This document shows positions 20,112 through 28,996 of a stretch of 54,639 nucleotides of DNA, piece by piece. How positions within the stretch are numbered: position 1 is the stretch's first letter; every line of letters begins with the position of its first letter. The DNA lies in assembly GCA_051657715.1 (NCBI GenBank), contig JBOFLF010000042.1:1-54639 (forward strand), in the 5' to 3' direction. The position numbers and the translations under genes were made by a program. This DNA is from JBOFBH01 sp051657715 (lineage in GTDB: Bacteria > Actinomycetota > Actinomycetes > Actinomycetales > Angustibacteraceae). The notes beneath the pieces are model-generated. The model was given only the letters and a program-made list of their open reading frames with translations, was not told the DNA's origin and made no database searches.

Positions 20112-20690
20112 GTGGCCCGCTTGTCGCCGGTGACCACGCCGGCTCGGTTGACCGTGCTGGCCGGCCCGACCGCGGTCGGCAAGGGCACCGTGTCGGCGTA
20201 CGTCCGGGACCGGTACCCGCAGGTGTGGCTGTCGGTGTCGGTCACCACCCGGGCACCGCGGCCAGGCGAGGTGGACGGCGTCCACTACCACTTCGTCGAC
20301 GACCCCACGTTCGACGCGATGGCCGCGGCGGGTGAATTCCTGGAGTGGGCTGTGGTGCACAGCCAGCAGCGGTCCGGAACGCCGCGCACACCGGTGCAGC
20401 AGGCGCTGCGAGCCGGCCGGGCCGCCTTGCTGGAGATCGACCTGCAGGGTGCTCGCCAGGTACGGGCCGCCATGCCGGATGCCCGGCTGGTGTTCCTCGC
20501 ACCGCCCAGCTGGGACGAGCTGGTCCGCCGCCTGGTCGGCCGGGCTACCGAGGACACCGCCGAGCGGGACCGCCGGTTGACGACCGCCCGCGAGGAGCTG
20601 GCGGCCGAGCAGGAGTTCGACGTCACCATCGTGAACGACGATGTAGCCCGGGCCAGCGCTGAGCTGATCGCCCAGATGGGCCTGAGCTGA
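20112..20690 (+). CDS. gmk: Guanylate kinase
   Basis: Gmk phosphorylates GMP or dGMP to the diphosphate. The P-loop is GPTAVGKGT (residues 18-26). GMP-binding residues lie in SVTTRAPRPGEVDGVHYHFV. The usual NxYGTP loop reads RSGTPRTPV here, so Tyr is replaced by Ser, a small deviation. LLEIDLQGARQVR is the next signature, and the lid RATEDTAERDRRL follows. The length of 192 residues is normal. A GTG start is used. The 136-nt gap after mihF holds a short CCTTCCCC-type repetition and no recognisable gene. Confidence 0.94.
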   Translation: MARLSPVTTPARLTVLAGPTAVGKGTVSAYVRDRYPQVWLSVSVTTRAPRPGEVDGVHYHFVDDPTFDAMAAAGEFLEWAVVHSQQRSGTPRTPVQQALRAGRAALLEIDLQGARQVRAAMPDARLVFLAPPSWDELVRRLVGRATEDTAERDRRLTTAREELAAEQEFDVTIVNDDVARASAELIAQMGLS

Positions 20691-20703
20691 TGTGAGATGG
20701 GGC

Positions 20704-20745
20704 GTGGGCCGATCGCCCGGGTGGGTGGGCCGATCGCCCGGGTGG
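20704..20745. repeat. Two copies of a 21-nt tandem repeat after gmk
   Basis: The unit GTGGGCCGATCGCCCGGGTGG occurs twice in tandem. Each copy carries the self-complementary CCCGGG, so the two copies could pair with each other in RNA. The remaining gmk-rpoZ gap (20746-20951) holds a CACAAT box preceded by TG (20861-20869), possibly an extended -10 for rpoZ. Confidence 0.75.
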
Positions 20746-20893
20746 GGCGTGACTGATCGGTGCCTGGATCGGGTCCGCACCCCGTCGACGGATTGGCGTC
20801 AGCATCTCGCTGCCTGCTCGCCGGGCAGCTGAGCGGTGGCTCGGCGCGGTTGCGCGCGTCTGCCACAATGGACCCTGAGATCACCATCTGAGA

Positions 20894-20919
20894 ACACGAT
20901 CCTGAGACACGATCCTGAG
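20894..20919. repeat. Two copies of a 13-nt repeat in the rpoZ leader
   Basis: ACACGATCCTGAG is repeated exactly in tandem, and more degenerate CTGAGA words flank it. It lies 33-58 nt before the rpoZ start, in the probable 5' leader. Confidence 0.7.
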
Positions 20920-20951
20920 AAAACATAGCCTTCGACGAAACGAGACGTTCC

Positions 20952-21251
20952 GTGCCTGGCACCGCTGCTGCCCCCGAGGGGATCACCAACCCGCCGATCG
21001 ACGACCTCCTGAAGACCGCCGACTCCAAGTACGCGCTGGTCATCTACGGCGCCAAGCGAGCCCGGCAGGTCAACGCCTATTACTCCCAGCTGGGGGAGGG
21101 CTTGTTGGAGTACGTCGGCCCGCTCGTCGAGACCCACGTCCACGAGAAGCCGCTGAGCATCGCGCTCCGGGAGATCAACGAGAATCTGTTGGCGTTCCAG
21201 CCGTTCGAGCCGCCAGCCGCGCCCGGCGACCGGCCCGACACCCTCGACTGA
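20952..21251 (+). CDS. rpoZ: RNA polymerase omega subunit
   Basis: Omega stabilises beta-prime in RNA polymerase. The protein shows GITNPPIDDLL, SKYALVIYGAKRARQVNAYY and KPLSIALREI, the conserved omega regions, in 99 residues. The actinobacterial-type C-terminal tail is short and Pro-rich. The GTG lacks a strong Shine-Dalgarno. It is followed by coaBC after 60 nt, the usual actinobacterial order. Confidence 0.95.
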   Translation: MPGTAAAPEGITNPPIDDLLKTADSKYALVIYGAKRARQVNAYYSQLGEGLLEYVGPLVETHVHEKPLSIALREINENLLAFQPFEPPAAPGDRPDTLD

Positions 21252-21311
21252 CGAGCTGCCTTCAAGATCGTCCGCGGGTCACCAGACCGAGACGTTGACG
21301 GAGCCGAAACG

Positions 21312-22538
21312 GTGCCTCAGATCGTTCTCGGTATCGGGGGTGGGATCGCTGCCTACAAGGTGGCGAGTCTGCTCCGCCTGCTCACCGAGTCCGGTCACGA
21401 GGTGACCGTGGTCCCGACGCGGTCGGCGTTGCGGTTCGTCGGTGAACCGACCTGGGCCGCCCTGTCGGGTCGTCCCGTGCACACCGAGGTGTGGGCGGAC
21501 GCGCATGACGTCCCTCATGTCCAGCTCGGTCGCCGAGCTGACCTGGTGGTGGTCGCACCGGCGACCGCGGATCTGCTGTCCCGGGCGGCCCACGGTCGAG
21601 CCGACGACCTGCTGACCGCCACCCTGCTCACCGCCCGGTGTCCGATCGTGATGGCGCCAGCCATGCACACCGAGATGTGGGAGCACCCCGCGACCATGGG
21701 TAACGTCGCGGTGCTGCGAGGGCGGGGCGTCGTGGTACTCGACCCGCGCAGCGGTCGGTTGACGGGCGCCGACTCGGGACCTGGCCGGCTGCCGGAGCCC
21801 GAGCAGATCGCGGCGGTGTGCGCTGAGCTGCTCGACGAACCGCTGGAATCCGGCGACCTGGCCGGACGGCGGGTGGTGGTCAGTGCCGGCGGCACGCGGG
21901 AGCCGCTGGACCCGGTGCGGTACCTGGGCAACCGGTCGTCCGGGCGGCAGGGGTACGCGCTGGCTGAGCGTGCCCTGGCCCGCGGCGCCGCGGTCACCCT
22001 GGTGAGCACCGCGACTTCGATGCTGCCGGCCCCGTCTGGGGTGCGGGTGGTGCCGGTCGAGACGGCTGAGCAGCTGCGGCACGCGGTGCTGCGCGCCGCG
22101 CACGACGCGGACGCGGTGGTGATGGCGGCCGCGGTGGCGGACTACCGCCCGGTCGCCGAGGCCGAGCACAAGATCAAGAAGGACGGTGTCGACGTCCCGC
22201 AGGTCCGGCTGGAGCGGACGCCGGACGTGCTCGCCGAGCTGTGCGCGCCGGACCGTCGTCGACGACACCCCGCCCAGGTGCTGGTCGGGTTCGCCGCCGA
22301 GACCGGCGACGGCGACGGCGACGTGCTGTTCCACGCCCGCGCCAAGCTCCGACGCAAGGGCTGCGACCTGCTGGTGGCGAACGACGTGGCCGAGGGTCGT
22401 GTCTTCGGCTCACCGGACACCACGGCGACGATCCTGTCCCCGGACGGCGCCGCGCTCGTCGTCCCCCCGGGACCCAAGACGGCGCTCGCCGACGCCGTGT
22501 GGGACGCCGTCCGCGACCAGTGGGTCCGGTCCGGGTGA
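21312..22538 (+). CDS. coaBC: Bifunctional phosphopantothenoylcysteine synthetase/decarboxylase
   Basis: CoaBC couples 4'-phosphopantothenate to cysteine and decarboxylates the product, steps two and three of CoA synthesis. The N-terminal CoaC flavoprotein domain has GIGGGIAAYK, ADLVVVAPATADLL with an unusually short interval, and the catalytic region MAPAMHTEMWEHPA. The C-terminal CoaB domain has SAGGTREPLDPVRYLGNRSSGRQGYALA, MAAAVADYRP and KIKKDG (the CoaB lysine motif). LLVANDV completes it. A short GDGDGD run lies near residue 335. The protein has 408 residues with a GTG start. Confidence 0.95.
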   Translation: MPQIVLGIGGGIAAYKVASLLRLLTESGHEVTVVPTRSALRFVGEPTWAALSGRPVHTEVWADAHDVPHVQLGRRADLVVVAPATADLLSRAAHGRADDLLTATLLTARCPIVMAPAMHTEMWEHPATMGNVAVLRGRGVVVLDPRSGRLTGADSGPGRLPEPEQIAAVCAELLDEPLESGDLAGRRVVVSAGGTREPLDPVRYLGNRSSGRQGYALAERALARGAAVTLVSTATSMLPAPSGVRVVPVETAEQLRHAVLRAAHDADAVVMAAAVADYRPVAEAEHKIKKDGVDVPQVRLERTPDVLAELCAPDRRRRHPAQVLVGFAAETGDGDGDVLFHARAKLRRKGCDLLVANDVAEGRVFGSPDTTATILSPDGAALVVPPGPKTALADAVWDAVRDQWVRSG

Positions 22539-22549
22539 ACCGCTCGGGC

Positions 22550-22555
22550 TAGACT
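22550..22555 (+). promoter_or_regulatory. Possible -10 box of metK
   Basis: TAGACT lies 59 nt before the metK start, in the only 76 nt that separate coaBC from metK. The leader is too short for a SAM riboswitch and I see none. Confidence 0.35.
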
Positions 22556-22614
22556 CCCGCGCGAGTCCCGCCGGTCGCACCGACCGGATCGTGCTGCCTT
22601 CCGGAGGAGAGTTC

Positions 22615-23817
<1,203 letters not shown>

Positions 23818-23937
23818 GGTGCCGGTCTGAGCCGGCCCGCCTCACGACCAGCGCGGTCGGTCCGGCCGGTCGAACGCAGCTCGGCTACGAGTTCGCCGCT
23901 CGTCGAATCCTCACCTGCGCAGGCGACGTCCGCGGGT

Positions 23938-26202
23938 GTGCCACCTGAGGACCCCGAGCAGCTGACGCTGCTGACCGGGCCAGGAGCGGCTCGGGCGGCT
24001 GCGCGCTCGCCCCGGCGGCCGGAGCCGCCGGAGCCGGTTGCGCACCCCGTCGCCCGGGTGGTGGTCGACGTGCCGCTGCCACACCTGGACCGGGTCTTCG
24101 AGTACACCGTCCCGCCGTCGCTGGCCCAGGATGCAGTGCCGGGATCCCGGGTGCGGGTGCGGTTCGCCGGCCGGGAGGTCGGCGGCTTCGTGGTCGAGCG
24201 TGCCGACCACGCCGAGCATGAGGGTCGACTGGCCCCGCTGCGCCGGGTGGTGTCTCCCGAGTCGGTGCTGTCACCTGACCTGCTTGCCATGTGTCGGATG
24301 GTCGCCGATCGGTGGGCCGGCACGGTGCCCGACGTCCTGCGGTTGGCCATCCCGCCGCGGCGGTCCCGGGTGGAGCGGACGGTCGTCCGGGACCCGGCGC
24401 CGGCACCCCCCCGTCCCGACGCCGGGCCGTGGTCCTGCTACCCGGCCGGGCCGGCATTGCTCGACCGTCTGGCTGCCGGGGAGCCGGTGCGGGCGGCCTG
24501 GACCGCCTGCCCACCCGGCGGTCTGGGCGACCAGGACTGGCCGGCGGCGGTCGCGGTGGCGGTGACCACCACCGTGAGCGCGGGCCGCGGAGCCCTGGTC
24601 GTAGTCCCGGACTCGCGGGACGTCGCCCGGGTCTCGGCGGCGCTCACCGCGATGACTGACGCCCCCGCGACGGTCGGTACCCCCGCGACGGTCGGTACCC
24701 CCGCGACGGCCGAGAACCCCGCTGTGGCCGACGGCTCCGCGGAGGCTGACGGCTTGAGCGGCGGTCTCGAGCCGGGTCCCACGTGGCACGTGACCTTGAC
24801 GTCGGACGTCGGTCCGACGGCCCGCTACGCGGCCTGGCTCGCGGTCCGGCGTGGCGAGGTGCGCGCCGTGGTGGGCACCCGCGCCGCGGTCTTCGCCCCG
24901 GTGCGCGACCTGGGACTGGTGGTGTGCTGGGACGACGGGGACGACCTGCACGCCGAACCGCACGCGCCGTACCCGCACGTGCGTGAGGTACTGCGACTGC
25001 GTGCGGACCAGGCCGGCGCCGCCGCGGTGTTCGGCGGGTGGTCCAGGACGACGGAGCTGCAGTCGTGGGTGGACGAGGGGTGGGCTCGTCCGGTGCTGGC
25101 GGACACTGCCACGCTGCGGGCGCGCGCTCCGCGGGTGCTGGTCGCCGGTGAGGGCGGGGAGCCGGAGCGGGACCCGGCGGCGTCGGCTCGGTTGCCGTCG
25201 CTGGCGTGGCGGACCGCCAAGCACGCGCTGGGTTTCGGCCCGGTGCTGGTCCAGGTGCCGCGGTCCGGATACCTGCCGGCGGTGGCCTGTCAGAGCTGCC
25301 GGACGCTGGCCCGCTGCCCGCACTGCCACGGACCGCTCGGGGTCGCCTCGGGGCACGCGGCCCCGACCTGTCGGTGGTGCGGCCGGGTGGTCGGCGGGTG
25401 GACGTGCGCGCAGTGCGGTGGTCGCCGGCTGCGGTCGGTGGTGGTCGGTGCTCGACGGACCGCGGAGGAGCTGGGCCGGGCGTTCCCCGGGGTGATCGTG
25501 CGCAGTTCGGTGGCCGGGTCGGTGCTGGAGGAGGTTCCGCCGGAACCGGCGGTCGTGGTGGCCACTCCCGGAGCGGAGCCACCCACGGCCCAGGGGTACG
25601 CGGCGGCGTTGCTGCTGGATGGATGGGCGTGCCTGGACCGGCCCGACCTGCGCGCCGGGGAGGAGGCGCTGCGACGCTGGATGGCCGCTGCGGCGCTGGT
25701 CCGCGGCGCTGACCGCGGCGGTCGGGTGGTGCTGGTGGCGCCGGGTGGGCTGCCGCCGGTGGAGGCCCTGGCCCGCTGGGCCCCCGCCTGGCATGCCGAG
25801 CGGGAGTTGGCCGAGCGGCGATCACTGGGCCTGCCGCCGGCCAGCGCGGTGGTCGAGGTCGTCGGTTCGACCGCAGCGGTCGAGGCCCTCCTCGCCGCGG
25901 TGCTCCCCGCTCAGGGCGACGGGATATCCGCTCAGAGCGGCGGGGTGTCCGCCGAGGGTGGTGGGTCGTCGGTGGAGCCGGGTGAGGCGGTCGACGTGCT
26001 CGGGCCAGTGCCGGTGAGCGACCCGGCCGCGGCTCCGCCGGACCGCGGTGGCGTGCCGCCGGACGTCCGCGTGCTGCTGCGGTGCGCTTCGCACGGACTG
26101 CCTGATCTCACCAAGCGGCTGCGGGCGGCGCTGGCGGTGCGCAGCGCCCGCAAGCAGCCGGGCTCCGTGCGGGTCCGCGTCGACCCGGTCGACCTCGGCT
26201 GA
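23938..26202 (+). CDS. priA: Primosomal protein PriA, helicase motifs degenerate
   Basis: PriA recognises abandoned replication forks. The N-terminal 3'BD-like region (VVDVPLPHLDRVFEYTVP, GSRVRVRFAGREVGGFVV) and the zinc module with eight cysteines (CQSC, CPHC, CRWC, CAQC, about residues 450-495) are conserved. The helicase core is not: where GSGKT is expected the sequence has GGLGDQDWP, and the DEEH box reads DDGDD. ATP hydrolysis is therefore unlikely, as in other actinobacterial PriA proteins. A linker near residues 241-256 repeats PATVGT, from an 18-nt tandem repeat. A second low-complexity insert lies near 660-680. It has 754 residues with a GTG start. Confidence 0.93.
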   Translation: MPPEDPEQLTLLTGPGAARAAARSPRRPEPPEPVAHPVARVVVDVPLPHLDRVFEYTVPPSLAQDAVPGSRVRVRFAGREVGGFVVERADHAEHEGRLAPLRRVVSPESVLSPDLLAMCRMVADRWAGTVPDVLRLAIPPRRSRVERTVVRDPAPAPPRPDAGPWSCYPAGPALLDRLAAGEPVRAAWTACPPGGLGDQDWPAAVAVAVTTTVSAGRGALVVVPDSRDVARVSAALTAMTDAPATVGTPATVGTPATAENPAVADGSAEADGLSGGLEPGPTWHVTLTSDVGPTARYAAWLAVRRGEVRAVVGTRAAVFAPVRDLGLVVCWDDGDDLHAEPHAPYPHVREVLRLRADQAGAAAVFGGWSRTTELQSWVDEGWARPVLADTATLRARAPRVLVAGEGGEPERDPAASARLPSLAWRTAKHALGFGPVLVQVPRSGYLPAVACQSCRTLARCPHCHGPLGVASGHAAPTCRWCGRVVGGWTCAQCGGRRLRSVVVGARRTAEELGRAFPGVIVRSSVAGSVLEEVPPEPAVVVATPGAEPPTAQGYAAALLLDGWACLDRPDLRAGEEALRRWMAAAALVRGADRGGRVVLVAPGGLPPVEALARWAPAWHAERELAERRSLGLPPASAVVEVVGSTAAVEALLAAVLPAQGDGISAQSGGVSAEGGGSSVEPGEAVDVLGPVPVSDPAAAPPDRGGVPPDVRVLLRCASHGLPDLTKRLRAALAVRSARKQPGSVRVRVDPVDLG
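24662..24709. repeat. In-frame 18-nt tandem repeat in priA
   Basis: The unit CCCCCGCGACGGTCGGTA occurs twice, then a partial third copy follows. It is in frame and encodes PATVGT PATVGT PAT in a linker that follows the degenerate Walker region. Confidence 0.8.
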
Positions 26203-26240
26203 GGCGGAATGACCTGCCGGGTGCGGGGCGTTGATCAGGC

Positions 26241-26672
26241 ATGAGCGATGCGATCCTGCCTGACCCGCAGACCGAGTTCGGGGCGCGCGTTGCGCGTCGC
26301 CTGGTTGAGGAGCGGATCGCGTGGTTGACCGTCGTCAACCCGGCCGGGGTGCCGCAGCCAGCGCCGGTGTGGTTCCTCTGGGACGGTTCTTCGGCGCTCG
26401 TCTACAGCCACGGTGAGGCCAGGCGCCTGGTGCACCTGCGGGCTAACCCGCAGGTGGCATTGCATCTGGACGGCGATGGCCGTGGCGGTGACATCGTCGT
26501 CCTCACGGGGCGGGTGATCGAGGAGCCGGATGCGCCTGCTGTCCACGCGAACCCCGCCTACCTCGCCAAGTACGAGGACCAGATCGTTCAGGGATGGCAG
26601 ACGGCCGAGAACTTCTCGACCATCTACTCCGTGCCCTTGCGGATGCGTCCGGACCGGGTTCGTGGCCACTGA
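26241..26672 (+). CDS. PPOX-class (split beta-barrel) probable F420/flavin-dependent oxidoreductase
   Basis: The 143-residue protein has the single split-barrel fold of the pyridoxamine 5'-phosphate oxidase class: ERIAWLTVVNPAGVPQPAPVWFLWDG, then ALVYSHGEARRLVHLRANPQVALHLDG, a typical cofactor-binding pair of strands. It looks most like the actinobacterial Rv3369-type group, many of whose members use F420. The substrate is unknown. The ATG start lies 38 nt after priA without a clear Shine-Dalgarno. Its TGA stop directly abuts the stop codon of the convergent vapC gene (TGATCA), leaving no space for a terminator. Confidence 0.85.
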   Translation: MSDAILPDPQTEFGARVARRLVEERIAWLTVVNPAGVPQPAPVWFLWDGSSALVYSHGEARRLVHLRANPQVALHLDGDGRGGDIVVLTGRVIEEPDAPAVHANPAYLAKYEDQIVQGWQTAENFSTIYSVPLRMRPDRVRGH

Positions 26673-27098
26673 TCAGACGAACGGGTTGGTCCAGCTGAGC
26701 TCTGCAAAGCGCGCGAAGTCCGAGTCGGCGGAGACCAGCGTGAGCCCGTGCTCGATGGCGAGCGCGGCGAGGTGGGCGTCGCTGATCAGCCCGCCGCGCA
26801 CCTGGGACCGGCGCAGCAGATCCGCCAGCACACCGGCGTGCCCTGCTCCCGGCACCGGTGTCCAGACGGTGTCGGCCGCCAGCCACTCCTCGATCTGCTG
26901 GAGTGCCTGCTCGGGTGCCAACGGTGACGCGCTGGCCCGGGGATGGGTGCTGATCCGCAGGAAGGCCACCAAGGATTGCCAGGGGATGGCGATCCGCCGT
27001 GACCCATTGAGCTGAGTGGTCATCCACTCATGCGCGGTGTGGTGGAACGGGCTGTCTCGGTCCACCGCGTAGAGCAGGACGTTGGCGTCGAGCAGCAT
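26673..27098 (-). CDS. vapC: VapC-family PIN-domain toxin (ribonuclease)
   Basis: VapC toxins cleave RNA (often tRNA or rRNA) through a Mg-dependent PIN domain. The acidic active site is present: DAN near residue 4, the conserved Glu/Ser region around QSLVAFLRI, SDAH (Asp near 107) and SADSDFARF (Asp near 126-128). The protein has 141 residues. The gene overlaps the upstream vapB by one base, so the pair is cotranscribed. The target RNA cannot be predicted. Confidence 0.92.
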   Translation of the reverse strand: MLLDANVLLYAVDRDSPFHHTAHEWMTTQLNGSRRIAIPWQSLVAFLRISTHPRASASPLAPEQALQQIEEWLAADTVWTPVPGAGHAGVLADLLRRSQVRGGLISDAHLAALAIEHGLTLVSADSDFARFAELSWTNPFV

Positions 27099-27328
27099 CA
27101 GCGGCTGGTGGGGCCTTCGAGCTCATCGAGCGCTTCGGACACGTTCGAGACGTCGACCCGCAACCCCAGGCGCGCCGACCGCTGCCGGAACCGTCGCGGG
27201 CGGTTTGGCGCCACCAAGCCTGCCCGGATCAGTCGGTTGACCGCCTCACTCACGCCAACCCCTTCAGTGTTGCGTACGTGCGCCACCGCGGCCGAGACGT
27301 CGTGATCAAGGGTGACTGTCGTCCTCAT
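27098..27328 (-). CDS. vapB: VapB-family antitoxin (ribbon-helix-helix)
   Basis: The 76-residue protein starts with MRTTVTLDHDVSAAVAHV, a ribbon-helix-helix DNA-binding strand and helix. VGVSEAVNRLIRAGL forms the second helix. The C-terminal tail (DVSNVSEALDELEG) would wrap and inhibit VapC. RHH antitoxins usually repress their own operon; a 12-bp palindrome 13 nt upstream of the ATG is a candidate operator. The module sits between priA and def, two genes that are often adjacent, so it may have been inserted there. Confidence 0.9.
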   Translation of the reverse strand: MRTTVTLDHDVSAAVAHVRNTEGVGVSEAVNRLIRAGLVAPNRPRRFRQRSARLGLRVDVSNVSEALDELEGPTSR

Positions 27329-27340
27329 GTACTCATCATC

Positions 27341-27352
27341 GCATCATGATGC
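27341..27352. promoter_or_regulatory. 12-bp palindrome, candidate VapB operator
   Basis: GCATCATGATGC is a perfect palindrome starting 13 nt upstream of the vapB ATG. Its position in the vapBC promoter fits autorepression by VapB or the VapBC complex. Confidence 0.45.
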
Positions 27353-27452
27353 TCCTCGAGCCTCGGGATCCGTCCGCGTTGGACACGCCCGGTGGGTCGA
27401 CAGCGGCGGCCCTGAGGGTTAGCCGGGGTACGACGTCGGTGCCGCGGGTCCG

Positions 27453-27458
27453 TAGACT
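27453..27458 (+). promoter_or_regulatory. -10 box of leaderless def
   Basis: TAGACT ends 6 nt before the def GTG, so the expected first transcribed base is the G of the start codon. No Shine-Dalgarno is present. Confidence 0.5.
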
Positions 27459-27464
27459 GGGATC

Positions 27465-28010
27465 GTGGCCGTCCAGGAGATCCGTTTGTTCGGGGATCCG
27501 GTGCTGCGTACCGCGGCAGCGCCGGTCACCGACTTCGACCGGCAGCTTCGCCGGCTGGTCCACGACCTCACCGACACCATGCGGGACGCGCCCGGGGTCG
27601 GTCTGGCCGCACCTCAGCTCGGGGTGAGCCTGCGCGTGTTCACCTACTGGGTGGACGGCGAGCTCGGGCACCTGGTGAACCCGAGCCTCGACCTGTCCGC
27701 CGAGGAGCAGGACGGCGAGGAGGGGTGCCTGTCGTTGCCCGGCTTGACGTTTGACACGACTCGGGCCATGCGGGTGGTGGCGACCGGCCAGAACCAGTAC
27801 GGCGAACCGGTGGTGGTCCAGGGCAGTGAGCTGCTGGCCCGGTGCATCCAGCACGAGACCGACCACCTGGACGGCATCTTGTTCATCGACCGGCTGGACC
27901 GGGAGCAACGCAAGGTGGCGCTCAAGGCGATCCGCGAGGCGCAGTGGTCCGGTGCGCCGTCCCCGGTCATCAAGGCCAGCCCCCATCCGACCTTCGGCAA
28001 GGCGCTGTAG
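27465..28010 (+). CDS. def: Peptide deformylase
   Basis: Peptide deformylase removes the formyl group from the N-terminal methionine of new proteins. All three motifs are present: GVGLAAPQLG, EEGCLSLPG (Cys metal ligand) and QHETDHLDG (His ligands and catalytic Glu). It has 181 residues with a GTG start. It lies 5 nt before fmt, the enzyme that attaches the formyl group to initiator tRNA, so the two opposing activities share a transcript. Confidence 0.97.
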   Translation: MAVQEIRLFGDPVLRTAAAPVTDFDRQLRRLVHDLTDTMRDAPGVGLAAPQLGVSLRVFTYWVDGELGHLVNPSLDLSAEEQDGEEGCLSLPGLTFDTTRAMRVVATGQNQYGEPVVVQGSELLARCIQHETDHLDGILFIDRLDREQRKVALKAIREAQWSGAPSPVIKASPHPTFGKAL

Positions 28011-28015
28011 CCGAC

Positions 28016-28996
28016 GTGCGCCTCCTGTTCGCCGGTACGCCCGAGCCGGCTGTCCCCGCCCTGCGCGCGTTGCTCGCCTCCCAGCACGAGGTGGTCGCGG
28101 TCCTCACCCGACCGGACGCCCGGGCTGGGCGGGGACGCCAGCTGGTGTCGTCCCCGGTCGCCGCGGTCGCCGCCGAGGCCGGCGTGGAGGTTCTGCGGCC
28201 GATGTCCCCCCGGGACGAGGCGTTCCTCGGCCGGTTGCATGACCTGGCGCCGGACTGCTGCCCGGTGGTCGCCTACGGCGCTCTGATCCCGTCGGCTGCG
28301 CTCGCGGTCCCTCGGCACGGCTGGGTGAACCTGCACTTTTCGGTGTTGCCCGCTTGGCGGGGCGCGGCTCCGGTCCAGCACGCGGTGTTGGCCGGTGACG
28401 AGGTCAGCGGAGCCACCACGTTCCAGCTCGAGGAGGGTCTGGACACCGGCCCGGTGTACGGCGTCATGACGGAGACGGTCCGCCCCGGGGACACCGCTGG
28501 CGACCTGCTGAACAGACTCGCTGAGGCAGGCGCCCAGCTGTTGATGTCCACCCTGGACGGCATAGCGGACGGCTCGGTGAGCCCTCGTCCGCAGCCGCTC
28601 GACGGGGTGAGTTACGCCCCGAAGCTGGAGGTGGCCGACGCTCAGGTGGACTGGACGGCCCCCGCGGCGCGGGTCGACCGGTTGGTCCGAGCATGCACTC
28701 CAGCTCCCGGGGCATGGACCGCCGCTCCGGGTGGGACGCGGCTCAAGCTGGGTCCGGTGGTACCGGTCGACGAAGCGCCGTTGCCGCCCGGCCAGGTGCG
28801 GACGATCGACGCGGGCATCCGTGCCGGCGGGCGCCCCGGACCCGCCGCCAGCCCCGGCGACGTCCTGGTCGGGACCGGCACCAGGCCGGTCCGGCTGACC
28901 GAGGTCCAGCCCGCCGGAAAACGGGCCATGCCGGCGGCGGACTGGATCCGTGGCGTGCGGTGGCAGGCCGAAGCACGTCTCGGGGACGACCGATGA
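28016..28996 (+). CDS. fmt: Methionyl-tRNA formyltransferase
   Basis: Fmt formylates methionyl-initiator-tRNA using 10-formyl-tetrahydrofolate. The catalytic domain has LFAGTPEPAVPALRALL, VVAYGALIPSA, the NLHFSVLPAWRGAAPVQHAV segment (Asn and His active-site residues) and TTFQLEEGLDTGPVY (catalytic Asp). The C-terminal OB-like domain starts near residue 205. The GTG after the def stop gives 326 residues. Its stop overlaps the rsmB ATG. Residues 260-280 are Gly/Pro/Ala rich, slightly expanded relative to the family. Confidence 0.96.
   Translation: MRLLFAGTPEPAVPALRALLASQHEVVAVLTRPDARAGRGRQLVSSPVAAVAAEAGVEVLRPMSPRDEAFLGRLHDLAPDCCPVVAYGALIPSAALAVPRHGWVNLHFSVLPAWRGAAPVQHAVLAGDEVSGATTFQLEEGLDTGPVYGVMTETVRPGDTAGDLLNRLAEAGAQLLMSTLDGIADGSVSPRPQPLDGVSYAPKLEVADAQVDWTAPAARVDRLVRACTPAPGAWTAAPGGTRLKLGPVVPVDEAPLPPGQVRTIDAGIRAGGRPGPAASPGDVLVGTGTRPVRLTEVQPAGKRAMPAADWIRGVRWQAEARLGDDR

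Noticed and set aside
22539..22614. SAM riboswitch upstream of metK
   Set aside because: The gap is only 76 nt and shows no aptamer motif.
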